Counted from the first letter of the stretch, positions 40,542 to 48,980 are shown. The stretch is DNA of 64,000 nt from Kineothrix sp. MB12-C1 (GCF_030863805.1 NZ_CP132957.1:3782001-3846000); one strand, 5' to 3'. Program-made: numbers and translations. Notes: generated by a model not told the origin, from the letters alone.

Positions 40542-42392
40542 ATGAATTCAGATGAAGAATATTTGGACGATTTACTCAAGTCCATTATGGAAAGTGAAGA
40601 TGAAGCCGATTCTTCAGAAGCGGAAAAAGAGGCGGATTTAGAGGATATCACCGAAGGGGACGGAGATGGTACGTCAACGAATCCTGATGTAGCACTGGAA
40701 GATGATTTTTTCCTTAATGATTTTGCTATTCAGGAACCGGATATAGATGATATGGAAGATATTGATACAATGTTTGCAGGTGCCGATGCGATGGCAATTG
40801 AAGACATAGGTGCAGAGGAAGAAGGATTTGCAGAAGTTTCAGAATACAATGAGGATGAATTGCATCTGAATGAGTTGAATGAGGAAGAGTATCCTCAAGA
40901 TGAGAATTTTCTTGGGGTTGAAGAACCGCTGCAATTGGATGAAGAAATGGACGCTGACGATATGTTGGCGTTATTAGAGAGCATGTCCGATGAAATTGAA
41001 GCGGAAGCCTCCAGGGAGAAACTATCAGCAGAGGGAGAAACCTCGTTCGCATCCGAAGAAGATTCAGAAGATAAAAAAGGGAAAAAAGAAAAGAAAACCA
41101 AAAAGGATAAAAAAGAGAAGAAAAAGTGGTTTGCGAAGAAGACAGATAAAAAAGAGATAGATGGTGAAGAAGAAAGCGTGGGAGATGGAGAAGCTGAAGA
41201 AGTGGGAGCTTCTAAGAAGAAGGGACTTTTTGCTAAAGCTTTTTCTTTCCTGATGGAATCGGATGAGGGTGAAGATGAGACGGAGAAGTTAAAAGCTCAG
41301 CATGGAATGGCTCCCTCCGATGAAAATCGAGATATTCTGGAAGCTTTAGATGCAGAGGACAAGAAGAAAAAGAAGAAAAAAGCGAAAAAGAATAAATCAA
41401 ATGATAATTCCGAGGAAGATGATGCTCCGGTTAAGAAGGCCAAAGAAAAGAAGCCTAAAAAAGTAAAAGTAATAAAAGAAAAGTCTTCTGAGCCGGTAAC
41501 TCCGGGGAAGAAGGTATCTGTCAAGAATATTGTAATTATCTCGTCATTATGCTTGACTCTTGCAGCGATGGTGATTGTTTTAGTTACTGTTGTACCTGAT
41601 TTCTTCGATAAGACGAAGGCCAGGACTGCTTATTATGAAGCTGATTACGCAAGTTCCTATGAATTACTCTACGGTAAGAAGTTGGATGATACCGATACAG
41701 TGATTTATAATCAATCGAAAATTATTTTAAGCCTGAATAGAAAACTTTCAGCTTATCATAATTATATGGGTATGGGAAAAGAGCTTGAGGCTTTGGATGC
41801 TTTGATGTCAGGTGTGGAGAAATATCCTGATATACTTTATGAGGCAGAAGAATATGGTGTTATAGAAGAAGTGGAAGCAGTATATGCGACGATTTTGAAT
41901 GTCTTAAATGATAAATATTATTTGTCCGAGCCGGTAGCGAAAGTTATTGTTGGTTACGAAGATGATTTAGTCTATACAAGAAAGTTGCGATCCATTGTAT
42001 ATAAGACGCCTTTTGAATTGCCGGGGGAAGAAGAGCAACAGATGGTACAGGCTCCATCAGCTTCTGCCGATCTCCTTCCGGAGGAGCAGGAGCTACTGGG
42101 CGAAGCGGTTCTTTCGGGAGAACTTGCGTCTACAACGCCAGTAAGGAGTTCTGATTCCATAGTGCTTCAAAGCGAAGGCGTCCCCACTGAGGAAGAGCCG
42201 GAAGATTCAGAAGCACAAGATACTATGGAAGAAGCGCCTGTACAATCTCCGTCTGTAGAGGATGATTTACTGGTAGAAGAAGAACCTGTACAGGAAGAAG
42301 CTTCAATGCCAAGCATTAGTTCACCGGGGAGTCAGGGACAACTCATACAAGGAGTACGCCAGCCTATCAATATACAGATTAACGGTAACTAA
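40542..42392 (+). CDS. charge-block membrane protein with helical-repeat domain
   Basis: A 616-residue protein not assigned to a family. Residues 1-180 are very acidic. Residues about 180-335 alternate Lys-rich blocks (KKGKKEKKTKKDKKEKKKW and KKKKKKAKKNK) with acidic blocks. A single membrane helix follows (about 329-351, IVIISSLCLTLAAMVIVLVTVV, split IVIISSLCLTL / AAMVIVLVTVV). Residues 355-490 look like helical (TPR-like) repeats outside the membrane, and the end is a Glu/Pro/Ser-rich tail. The topology is probably charged domain inside, repeats outside. It sits between the sirtuin-like gene and hisH. Confidence 0.7.
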   Translation: MNSDEEYLDDLLKSIMESEDEADSSEAEKEADLEDITEGDGDGTSTNPDVALEDDFFLNDFAIQEPDIDDMEDIDTMFAGADAMAIEDIGAEEEGFAEVSEYNEDELHLNELNEEEYPQDENFLGVEEPLQLDEEMDADDMLALLESMSDEIEAEASREKLSAEGETSFASEEDSEDKKGKKEKKTKKDKKEKKKWFAKKTDKKEIDGEEESVGDGEAEEVGASKKKGLFAKAFSFLMESDEGEDETEKLKAQHGMAPSDENRDILEALDAEDKKKKKKKAKKNKSNDNSEEDDAPVKKAKEKKPKKVKVIKEKSSEPVTPGKKVSVKNIVIISSLCLTLAAMVIVLVTVVPDFFDKTKARTAYYEADYASSYELLYGKKLDDTDTVIYNQSKIILSLNRKLSAYHNYMGMGKELEALDALMSGVEKYPDILYEAEEYGVIEEVEAVYATILNVLNDKYYLSEPVAKVIVGYEDDLVYTRKLRSIVYKTPFELPGEEEQQMVQAPSASADLLPEEQELLGEAVLSGELASTTPVRSSDSIVLQSEGVPTEEEPEDSEAQDTMEEAPVQSPSVEDDLLVEEEPVQEEASMPSISSPGSQGQLIQGVRQPINIQINGN

Positions 42393-42395
42393 CGA

Positions 42396-42422
42396 GTTAC
42401 TGCTCACAGAGTGAACAGTAAC
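42396..42422. repeat. perfect-looking hairpin after the charge-block gene
   Basis: GTTACTGCTCAC and GTGAACAGTAAC pair at 11 of 12 positions around AGA. No U run follows, so it is not a classic terminator. Its GAACAGTAAC arm resembles the ends of the palindromic repeat family (5820, 10075, 16048) and it may be a further, altered copy. Confidence 0.4.
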
Positions 42423-42448
42423 ACTAACGATACAGAAAGTGACAGAAT

Positions 42449-43069
42449 ATGGTAGCAATTATTGATTATGATGCGGGCAATATAAAAAGCGTGGAAAAGG
42501 CACTTTTGTTTCTGGGGGAAGAGGCCATCGTTACAAGAAATCGAGAGGATATTCTTGGGGCCGATCATATTATTCTTCCGGGAGTAGGTTCTTTCGGCGA
42601 TGCTATGAGTAAGATTCGGACTTATGGATTGGAAGAAATTATAAGGGAAGCAGTGGAAATGGAAATCCCATTTCTTGGAATTTGCCTGGGACTGCAACTT
42701 CTGTTTGAACAAAGTGAAGAAAGTGCGGGAGTAGCAGGGCTTGGAATATTAGAAGGGGAAGTATGTAGAATTCCGGTTAAAGAAGGATTGAAAATTCCTC
42801 ATATTGGATGGAATTCTTTGGAATATCCGAATAAGGGAATATTATTTGAAGGTTTATCTGAGAATTCCTACGTATATTTTGTACATTCTTATTATTTGAA
42901 AGCTAAAGATGCTCATATTGTTACCGCGACGGCCGAATATGGCACTCTTATGCATGTATCGGTGGAGAAGAACAATGTGTTTGCTTGTCAGTTTCATCCG
43001 GAGAAAAGTTCGGATGTGGGGCTTCATATCTTAAAGAACTTCATACGAATTCAAAGGGAGGCAAAATAG
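42449..43069 (+). CDS. hisH: imidazole glycerol phosphate synthase, glutaminase subunit
   Basis: A 206-residue class-I glutamine amidotransferase that feeds ammonia to HisF in histidine biosynthesis. The nucleophile Cys is in PFLGICLGLQLLFE, and the His-Glu pair in ACQFHPEKSSD. The N-terminal IIDYDAGNIKSVEKAL matches HisH. The stop is followed at once by the hisF ATG. No other his gene lies in the window, so the last-step pair is separate or the rest of the pathway is elsewhere. Confidence 0.96.
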   Translation: MVAIIDYDAGNIKSVEKALLFLGEEAIVTRNREDILGADHIILPGVGSFGDAMSKIRTYGLEEIIREAVEMEIPFLGICLGLQLLFEQSEESAGVAGLGILEGEVCRIPVKEGLKIPHIGWNSLEYPNKGILFEGLSENSYVYFVHSYYLKAKDAHIVTATAEYGTLMHVSVEKNNVFACQFHPEKSSDVGLHILKNFIRIQREAK

Positions 43070-43831
43070 ATGCATACAAAGCGTATTATTCCTTGTCTTG
43101 ATGTACACAATACAAGAGTCGTAAAAGGTGTTAATTTTGTAGATTTGAAAGACGCAGGTGATCCTGTTGAAATTGCGGCAGCTTATGATAAGGCCGGAGC
43201 AGATGAACTTGTTTTTCTGGATATTACAGCATCTTCTGATGGAAGAGCCACGGTAGTGGATATGGTAAGACGAGTAGCAGAGCGAGTATTTATTCCGTTT
43301 ACAGTCGGTGGCGGAATACGGACTGTAGATGATTTCAGAATGATACTTCGTGAGGGTGCTGATAAGATATCTATCAATTCTTCAGCGATTGATAACCCTT
43401 CATTAATTGGTGATGCTGCAGATAAATTTGGAAGCCAGTGCGTAGTGGTAGCTATTGACGCGAAACAACGTGCGGATGGTTCAGGATGGAATATTTATAA
43501 GAATGGTGGCAGAATCGATACCGGACTCGACGCAGTAGAATGGGCAGAGAAGGTATACCGGCTTGGTGCCGGTGAGATTCTTTTGACGAGTATGGATTGT
43601 GACGGAACGAAAGCCGGCTATGATATTGCGTTAACACGGGCGATTGCAAATAGTGTGCCGATACCTGTAATAGCATCAGGTGGTGCCGGATGTGAAGCCG
43701 ATTTCTACGATGCACTTACGAAAGGCAATGCAGATGCTGCACTCGCAGCTTCTTTGTTCCATTATAAAGAATTGGAAATTGTTCAGGTGAAGAAATATTT
43801 ACAGACAAAGGGTGTATCGGTAAGGTTATAG
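43070..43831 (+). CDS. hisF: imidazole glycerol phosphate synthase, cyclase subunit
   Basis: A 253-residue (beta/alpha)8 barrel enzyme that makes imidazole glycerol phosphate and AICAR from PRFAR and ammonia. [15 protein letters not shown] carries the first catalytic Asp, and [14 protein letters not shown] the second. Phosphate-binding loops VGGGIR and ASGGAG are present. GGGAGG lies in the end of hisH. ATG abuts the hisH stop, indicating translational coupling of a stoichiometric complex. Confidence 0.97.
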   Translation: MHTKRIIPCLDVHNTRVVKGVNFVDLKDAGDPVEIAAAYDKAGADELVFLDITASSDGRATVVDMVRRVAERVFIPFTVGGGIRTVDDFRMILREGADKISINSSAIDNPSLIGDAADKFGSQCVVVAIDAKQRADGSGWNIYKNGGRIDTGLDAVEWAEKVYRLGAGEILLTSMDCDGTKAGYDIALTRAIANSVPIPVIASGGAGCEADFYDALTKGNADAALAASLFHYKELEIVQVKKYLQTKGVSVRL

Positions 43832-43843
43832 GAGGTTAGGGCG

Positions 43844-44521
43844 ATGGCGATGATTCAAAATGATTGGTTAGATCTTCTAAAACCAGAGTTTTCAAAGCCT
43901 TATTATAAAGAATTGTTTCAATTTATACAGAATGAATATAGCAAAGTGGTCGTTTACCCTCCGGCGGATGATATTTTCAATACGTTTCATTTTACACCTC
44001 TTAGCGAGGTGAAGGTGTTGCTGTTAGGGCAGGATCCTTATCATAATGAGCACCAGGCGCATGGATTAAGTTTTTCTGTGTTACCGGATCAAAAGGATAT
44101 TCCTCCTTCTTTACAAAATATCTATCGGGAATTACATGAGGATTTAGGATGTTATATTCCTAATAACGGTTATTTGAGAAAGTGGGCAGAGCAAGGTGTC
44201 CTTCTTCTGAATACTGTGCTGACCGTACGGGCCCATCAAGCTAATTCACATCAGGGAAAAGGATGGGAGCAGTTTACTGATGCCGTAATTGAGGCTGTGA
44301 ATCAACAGGATAGACCGATTGTATACTTATTGTGGGGGAGACCGGCACAGAATAAGATTCCGATGTTAACGAATCCGAAGCATCTGATTCTAAAAGCCCC
44401 TCACCCGAGTCCATTGTCGGCATATCGTGGATTTTTTGGTTGTAAGCACTTTAGTATGGCTAATGAATTTTTACAAAGTAATGGAGTAACGCCGATAGAT
44501 TGGCAGATTGAGAATTTATAA
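43844..44521 (+). CDS. ung: uracil-DNA glycosylase
   Basis: A 225-residue family-1 UDG that excises uracil from DNA. The catalytic water-activating loop is GQDPYHNEHQAHGLSFSV, with Asp in GQDPY; the Leu loop HPSPLSAYRGFFGCKHFS carries the catalytic His. TAGGAGGTTAGGGCG precedes ATG 43844 (another ATG two codons on). It follows hisF by 12 nt and ends at a terminator, so hisH-hisF-ung is probably one transcript. Confidence 0.97.
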   Translation: MAMIQNDWLDLLKPEFSKPYYKELFQFIQNEYSKVVVYPPADDIFNTFHFTPLSEVKVLLLGQDPYHNEHQAHGLSFSVLPDQKDIPPSLQNIYRELHEDLGCYIPNNGYLRKWAEQGVLLLNTVLTVRAHQANSHQGKGWEQFTDAVIEAVNQQDRPIVYLLWGRPAQNKIPMLTNPKHLILKAPHPSPLSAYRGFFGCKHFSMANEFLQSNGVTPIDWQIENL

Positions 44522-44536
44522 AATTTATAATAAGAA

Positions 44537-44579
44537 CAAACAAGAAGTTTGCAGAGATAGCGAATTTCTTGTTTTTTTA
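44537..44579 (+). terminator. intrinsic terminator after ung
   Basis: AACAAGAAGTT and AATTTCTTGTT form an 11-bp stem with one mismatch, followed by TTTTTTT. Confidence 0.8.
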
Positions 44580-44608
44580 TATAGTTTTTTCTTTCACTTA
44601 ATTTTATA

Positions 44609-44637
44609 TTGACAAATATTATAAATAATAATATAGT
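44609..44637 (+). promoter_or_regulatory. promoter of the TrmB-type regulator operon
   Basis: TTGACA (44609-44614), 17-bp spacer, TATAGT (44632-44637), about 35 bp before the start codon; near consensus. Confidence 0.75.
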
Positions 44638-44670
44638 AGTCCTATAGAGAAACACTATTCGGAGGTATAC

Positions 44671-45387
44671 ATGGACGAATCGGGAATTTTAGAACGGATG
44701 ATGTCCTTTGGTCTTACCAGACTGGAAGCAGGCATTTATATTTGTCTTTTTAAAAATGGTGAGTTAACAGGATATGAGGTGGCGAAGCAGACCGGCATCT
44801 CTAGATCTAATGTTTATGGTGGGCTGTCAGGTCTTGCAGATAAAGGGGCAGCGTATTTGATTGAAGGAGCAGCGAGCAAATATGCGGCGATTCCAATCGA
44901 AGAGTTTTGTGATAATAAGATTCGAAACATGCAAAAAGAAAAGGATTTCTTGATAAAGAATATGCCTGTTATGGCTGTTGCCGAAGAAGGGTATATTACG
45001 ATTGAAGGTGCCAAAAATATAAAAGATAAGATTCTTACGATGTTGGAAAAAGCAAAGCAGCGTATTTATCTGTCAGCACCGGAGAGTTTTATCGAAAGTA
45101 TCATAGAAGAGCTTACGGAGGCTGTTGAGCGGAAGATTAAGCTCGTACTGATTACGGATAAAGATATTGGAATAAGGGATACTGTTCAATATCTAACGGA
45201 GAAGAAAGAGAAGCAAATCCGCCTTATTATCGATTCCGTTTATGTTCTGACCGGAGATGTCAAAGGTGAAAAGTCAGATACCTGTTTATATTGTGGGCAG
45301 AGGAACTTTGTCAATGTATTCAAAGAGGCACTGAGAAATGAAATTAAATTAATTGAGCTTACCGAAGGAGAGACGAAAGATGAGTAA
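44671..45387 (+). CDS. TrmB-family transcriptional regulator
   Basis: A 238-residue regulator. The N-terminal winged helix (about 5-75) contains FGLTRLEAGIYICLF and the recognition region VAKQTGISRSNVYGGLSGL. A coiled-coil linker (about 80-98) follows, and then a phospholipase-D-like effector domain (about 110-230) typical of TrmB proteins, which in archaea bind sugars. CTCGGAGGTATAC, ending close to the ATG, is the binding site. The 3' end overlaps the next gene by 8 bp, so regulator and enzyme are coupled. The effector is likely a metabolite of that enzyme; this is inference. Confidence 0.82.
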   Translation: MDESGILERMMSFGLTRLEAGIYICLFKNGELTGYEVAKQTGISRSNVYGGLSGLADKGAAYLIEGAASKYAAIPIEEFCDNKIRNMQKEKDFLIKNMPVMAVAEEGYITIEGAKNIKDKILTMLEKAKQRIYLSAPESFIESIIEELTEAVERKIKLVLITDKDIGIRDTVQYLTEKKEKQIRLIIDSVYVLTGDVKGEKSDTCLYCGQRNFVNVFKEALRNEIKLIELTEGETKDE

Positions 45388-46657
45388 GAAACCATTTGTT
45401 ACAAAAGAAATGATAGAAGAAATTGTAAAAGAATATCCGACTCCTTTCCACATCTATGATGAAAAAGGAATTCGTGAAAATGTTAAGGCAGTGAAGGAAG
45501 CTTTCGCATGGAATGAAGGGTTTAAAGAATATTTTGCTGTAAAAGCAACACCTAATCCATATTTAATACAGATACTTAGAGAATACGGCTGTGGCTGTGA
45601 CTGTTCTTCCTTAACTGAACTGATGTTGAGTAAAGCCATGGGAATCGTGGGAGAGGATATTATGTTTTCTTCCAATGTAACTCCGGCAGAAGACTATGCA
45701 TATGCCCAAGAGTTAGGTGCAATTATCAACCTGGATGATTTTACGCATATTGAATTCCTGGAAAAAACAATCGGAAAGCTTCCGGAGACAATAAGCTGCC
45801 GATTCAATCCCGGTGGAGTATTCATGATGAGTAATGGCATTATGGATAATCCGGGTGATTCCAAATACGGTTTTACCGTGGAGCAGATGTTCGAAGGTTT
45901 CCGAATTCTGAAGGAAAAGGGTGTAAAGAATTTCGGCATTCATGCATTTCTTGCCAGCAATACAGTAACTAATGAATATTATCCAATGCTTGCGAAGCAG
46001 TTATTTGAAATGGCGGTGCAGTTGGAAAAAGAGACGGGAGCAGATATTAAATTTATCAACCTGTCAGGTGGTGTCGGCATCCCTTATCAGCCGGATCAGA
46101 TAGAAAACGATATTCGTGAAATAGGTGAAGGGGTTCGTAAAGTATATGAAGAAGTTCTCGTACCAGTAGGTATGGGGGATGTGGCGATTTATGCGGAAAT
46201 GGGACGTTTTATGATGGGCCCTTACGGTGCCTTGGTGACAAAGGCAATTCATGAGAAGCATATATACAAGGAATATATCGGAGTGGATGCGTGTGCTGTC
46301 GATTTGATACGTCCCGCTATGTATGGCTCTTATCATCATCTTACCGTTCTTGGAAAAGAAGATGAACCTTGTGAATACAAATATGATGTAGTAGGATCTT
46401 TATGTGAAAATAACGATAAATTTGCGGTGGACCGTATGCTGCCGAAAATCGATAAAGAGGACTATCTGTTTATCCACGATACAGGCGCTCATGGTTATTC
46501 GATGGGCTATAATTATAACGGAAAACTGAAATCGGCGGAATTACTTTTAAAAGAGGATGGAAGCGTAAAGTTAATTCGAAGAGCAGAGACGCCGGCAGAT
46601 TATTTTGCGACCTTTGATGGGCTGGATATTTATAAGGAACTTAAGAAAGAATTTTAA
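45380..46657 (+). CDS. diaminopimelate decarboxylase-like PLP enzyme
   Basis: A 425-residue fold-III PLP decarboxylase. The PLP Lys is in EYFAVKATPNPYL and the barrel motif GCGCDCSSLTELML follows. The glycine-rich phosphate site is SGGVGIPYQPD. Near the C-terminus CENNDKFAVDRMLP replaces the CESxD motif of LysA, and DTGAHGYSMGYNYNGKLKSAELL, split as DTGAHGYSMGYNYNGK and LKSAELL, matches the family. Thus it may decarboxylate diaminopimelate to lysine or a related D-amino acid. ATG 45380 has GAAGGAGAGACGAA upstream and overlaps the regulator gene. Confidence 0.8.
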   Translation: MSKKPFVTKEMIEEIVKEYPTPFHIYDEKGIRENVKAVKEAFAWNEGFKEYFAVKATPNPYLIQILREYGCGCDCSSLTELMLSKAMGIVGEDIMFSSNVTPAEDYAYAQELGAIINLDDFTHIEFLEKTIGKLPETISCRFNPGGVFMMSNGIMDNPGDSKYGFTVEQMFEGFRILKEKGVKNFGIHAFLASNTVTNEYYPMLAKQLFEMAVQLEKETGADIKFINLSGGVGIPYQPDQIENDIREIGEGVRKVYEEVLVPVGMGDVAIYAEMGRFMMGPYGALVTKAIHEKHIYKEYIGVDACAVDLIRPAMYGSYHHLTVLGKEDEPCEYKYDVVGSLCENNDKFAVDRMLPKIDKEDYLFIHDTGAHGYSMGYNYNGKLKSAELLLKEDGSVKLIRRAETPADYFATFDGLDIYKELKKEF

Positions 46658-46747
46658 GGTGGCGAATATTGTCGAAACTGAAAAGTTTTATATTAAAAAA
46701 TGACTTAAAGCTTTTAGAAATTTGATTAAAAATTTTAGAAAATATAC

Positions 46748-46790
46748 TTGTCAACAACAGCCGAGTATGCTATTATATAACTCGGCTGTT
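46748..46790 (+). promoter_or_regulatory. tRNA-Leu promoter embedded in an 11-bp inverted repeat
   Basis: TTGTCA (46748-46753), 17-bp spacer, TATTAT (46771-46776). AACAGCCGAGT (46756-46766) and ACTCGGCTGTT (46780-46790) are perfect inverted repeats that enclose the minus-10 box and cover the predicted start site near 46783. Confidence 0.6.
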
Positions 46791-46805
46791 AAATATTAGC
46801 GGTAC

Positions 46806-46888
46806 GCCGGCGTGGCGGAATGGCAGACGCACCAGACTCAAAATCTGGCGATGGCAACATCGTACGAGTTCAAGTCTCGTCGCCGGCA
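46806..46888 (+). tRNA. tRNA-Leu (CAA)
   Basis: Acceptor GCCGGCG pairs with CGCCGGC. The anticodon stem CCAGA/TCTGG holds loop CTCAAAA (anticodon CAA). A long variable arm (CGATGG/CATCG) and T-arm AGTTCAAGTCT are typical of leucine tRNA. 83 nt; CCA not encoded. Confidence 0.96.
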
Positions 46889-47041
46889 TTTATAAATTAA
46901 GAGGACTTATTTTTCAGCGGGAAGGTAGGTTCTTTTTTTATTCGATAAGAATTTGAGAACAAGATATGTGCAATATGTACAATGCGAACTGTGTATTAAT
47001 GTATGGTATTGACGAAAATACCAAGAAAATTCTTCTAAAGC

Positions 47042-47070
47042 TTGACATTGTATATAATAGTTGCTATTAT
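47042..47070 (+). promoter_or_regulatory. promoter of the GlcNAc PTS cluster
   Basis: TTGACA (47042-47047), 17-bp spacer, TATTAT (47065-47070). Transcription would start about 20 nt before the antiterminator target. Confidence 0.7.
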
Positions 47071-47097
47071 AATTTCAATAACAGAAAAGAAAAAGAT

Positions 47098-47125
47098 GGA
47101 TTGTTACTGGAAAGCAGGCAAAACC
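47098..47125 (+). promoter_or_regulatory. ribonucleic antiterminator (RAT) of BglG/LicT type
   Basis: GGATTGTTACTGGAAAGC followed by AGGCAAAACC matches the LicT/BglG target almost exactly (known RATs have GGATTGTTACTG and GCAGGCAAAACC around a variable loop). It overlaps the left arm of the terminator that follows, so binding by the downstream protein would prevent termination. Confidence 0.9.
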
Positions 47126-47183
47126 AGATTTTATAAGTTAATCGAACAATGTGGGATTAATTTATAAGGTTTGGTTTTTTTAT
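47119..47183 (+). terminator. conditional terminator overlapping the RAT
   Basis: CAAAACCAGATTTTATAAG and TTATAAGGTTTGGTTTTTTT form the outer stem, with an inner TTAATC/GATTAA stem. The U run ends at 47183, 26 nt before the antiterminator gene. It regulates its own gene and probably the whole cluster. Confidence 0.85.
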
Positions 47184-47208
47184 AAGCTTATTACAATAGG
47201 AAATCGAT

Positions 47209-48042
47209 ATGAAGATAGATAAGATAATCAATAATAATATTATTTCATCCAAAGATGTCGATAATAGCGAGTTAATTGTTATGGGATGCGGCCTCGGCTT
47301 TGGCAAAAAAGTAGGACAAAGCGTGGATGAAACTAAGATTGAGAAGATTTTCAAATTGGATAACAAAGATAGTCTGAAGCGATTCAAAGAACTCCTGAAA
47401 AAGCTGCCTTTGGAATATATTCAAGTGTCGGATGAGATTATTTCCTATGCGAAAGGCGCGCTCGGTAAAGAACTGAATGAAAATGTATACTTGACATTGA
47501 CGGACCACATTGGATTTGCAATCGATCGTTTCAAAGAAGGAATGATTTTCGGAAATGCTTTATTCGAAGAAATTAAGATGTTCTATCCCAATGAATACAC
47601 GGTTGGTTGTCATGCACTTTACCTTATAGAGAAGAAGACCGGAATCAGACTATTGGATGAAGAAGCGGCTTCTATCGCAATACATATTGTTAACGCGGAG
47701 TTTAATTCAGCAGTCGGTGTTACTTTTATGCTAACACAGATGCTCCGTGAAATGATGGAAATTATTGAACAGGAAATACCCACATGTAAGACAGAATCTT
47801 ACCAGCCGGATAAATTAGCGATTAACTTTAAATACTTAGTACATAGAATGCTCACGGAACAGCCGGAACAGAGCAAAGGGGATGAAGTTCTTTACGACTT
47901 TGTCAGAACTCATTGTAAAAGAGAATATGAATTAATTCGTAAAGTGAACGATTTTATTAAAGATAAGTATGATTGCTTCATGACGGAAGAAGAAAGTATT
48001 TATTTAACATTGAATGTAAAGCGCATCAGTGATTTAGTTTAA
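47209..48042 (+). CDS. BglG/LicT family transcription antiterminator
   Basis: A 277-residue RNA-binding regulator. The N-terminal CAT domain (1-55, KIDKIINNNIISSKD and VMGCGLGFGKKVGQ) binds the RAT. Two PTS regulation domains follow (PRD1 about 65-165 with TLTDHIGFAIDRF and a phosphorylatable His in the HALYLIEK region; PRD2 about 172-277 with LVHRML and THCKREYELI). PRD histidines are phosphorylated by HPr or IIB to report sugar flux. It is the first gene of the cluster and controls itself through the RAT/terminator pair. Confidence 0.93.
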   Translation: MKIDKIINNNIISSKDVDNSELIVMGCGLGFGKKVGQSVDETKIEKIFKLDNKDSLKRFKELLKKLPLEYIQVSDEIISYAKGALGKELNENVYLTLTDHIGFAIDRFKEGMIFGNALFEEIKMFYPNEYTVGCHALYLIEKKTGIRLLDEEAASIAIHIVNAEFNSAVGVTFMLTQMLREMMEIIEQEIPTCKTESYQPDKLAINFKYLVHRMLTEQPEQSKGDEVLYDFVRTHCKREYELIRKVNDFIKDKYDCFMTEEESIYLTLNVKRISDLV

Positions 48043-48111
48043 AGCATAGCAGGTCATGAGTTTAAGCTTGCGTTAAAAAGTAAAATAGGAATAAAAAATA
48101 GGAGGAGCAGT

Positions 48112-48598
48112 ATGGGTTTATTTGATGCATTTAAGAAAAAAGAGATGGTGATTTCAGCACCTCTGAAAGGAAGATGTGTAAGTCTTAAGGAAGTTAGTGA
48201 TCCTACATTTATTTGCCGAAGAAATATTAGGAAAAGGTGTTGCAATCATCCCGACGGACGGTAAGATATATGCCCCTGCTGCGGGAGTAGTTACGACGAT
48301 ATTTCCAACAGGTCATGCGGTTGGCATGACGACTAGGGATGGAGTAGAACTCCTCATCCATGTAGGTATCGATACAGTTGCATTAAAGGGCGACGGCTTT
48401 ATCATTCATGGCAAAGAAGAACAGAAGGTGGAAAAAGGAGATTTATTAATAGAAGCAGATTTGGATAAGATCAAAGCAGCGGGTTATGAGGTAATTACTC
48501 CGGTTATCGTATGCAATACGGATGAATATCTTGACATTATTGGACATACAGATAAAGAAGTAAGTGCCGGGGATGACATTATAAGCATTAAGAAGTAA
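48112..48598 (+). pseudogene. PTS glucose/GlcNAc IIA component, frameshifted
   Basis: The N-terminal frame MGLFDAFKKKEMVISAPLKG, then RCVSLKEVSDPTF, stops at 48264, while the rest (FAEEILGKGVAIIPTDGKIYAP and onward) is in another frame. Two tandem ATTT copies at 48207-48214 make the shift; with one copy the reading frame joins exactly as ...DPTFAEEILGKG..., giving an about 161-residue IIA of normal length. The active-site His in LLIHVGIDTVALKG is intact in the second frame. A GTG at 48197 could start a truncated C-terminal protein lacking about 30 residues. GGAGGAG precedes ATG 48112. Confidence 0.85.
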
Positions 48599-48677
48599 GA
48601 AGGAACAGCAAAAGGTAATAATAAAAATTATTATAGAAAACAAGAAAATAAGTAAAGATATGGAAGGAGAACAAAAC

Positions 48678-48935
48678 GTGAAAGAATTTAAGTACACAAT
48701 TAAAGATGAATTAGGTATTCATGCAAGACCGGCAGGTTTATTGGTGAAGGTAGCAGCACCTTTTAAAAGTACCATTACGGTAGATACAGGGGCAAAACAG
48801 GCAGATGCAAAGAAAATCATGGCAATTATGGGTGCCGGAGCAAAGAAGGGGATGACTGTTACTTGCCGTGCGGATGGTCCTGATGAAGCGGAAGCCATCG
48901 ATGCGTTGAAGAAATTTTTCGAGGCAAATCTATAA
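48678..48935 (+). CDS. HPr-like phosphocarrier, paralogue lacking Ser46
   Basis: An 85-residue HPr family protein. His15, phosphorylated by enzyme I, is present in GIHARPAG and falls exactly at residue 15 when GTG 48678 is used (GGAGAAC upstream). The site of HPr kinase, Ser46, is Lys here (DAKKIMAIMGAG, residues 43-54). It can thus carry phosphate from enzyme I to a IIA, but not act as the Ser-P co-repressor of catabolite control. It sits between the IIA and IIBC genes. Confidence 0.92.
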   Translation: MKEFKYTIKDELGIHARPAGLLVKVAAPFKSTITVDTGAKQADAKKIMAIMGAGAKKGMTVTCRADGPDEAEAIDALKKFFEANL

Positions 48936-48980
48936 GTTGTATTCTTAGGGCGAAAGCCTTTTAGAATAAAAAAGGTAATG

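Noticed and set aside
42449-44521. hisH-hisF-ung as a novel operon
   Set aside because: All three are ordinary, intact housekeeping genes; close spacing alone does not indicate a new system.
46756-46790. Hairpin as terminator of the decarboxylase gene
   Set aside because: No U run follows, and it encloses a minus-10 box with a 17-bp-spaced minus-35, so a promoter/operator reading fits better.
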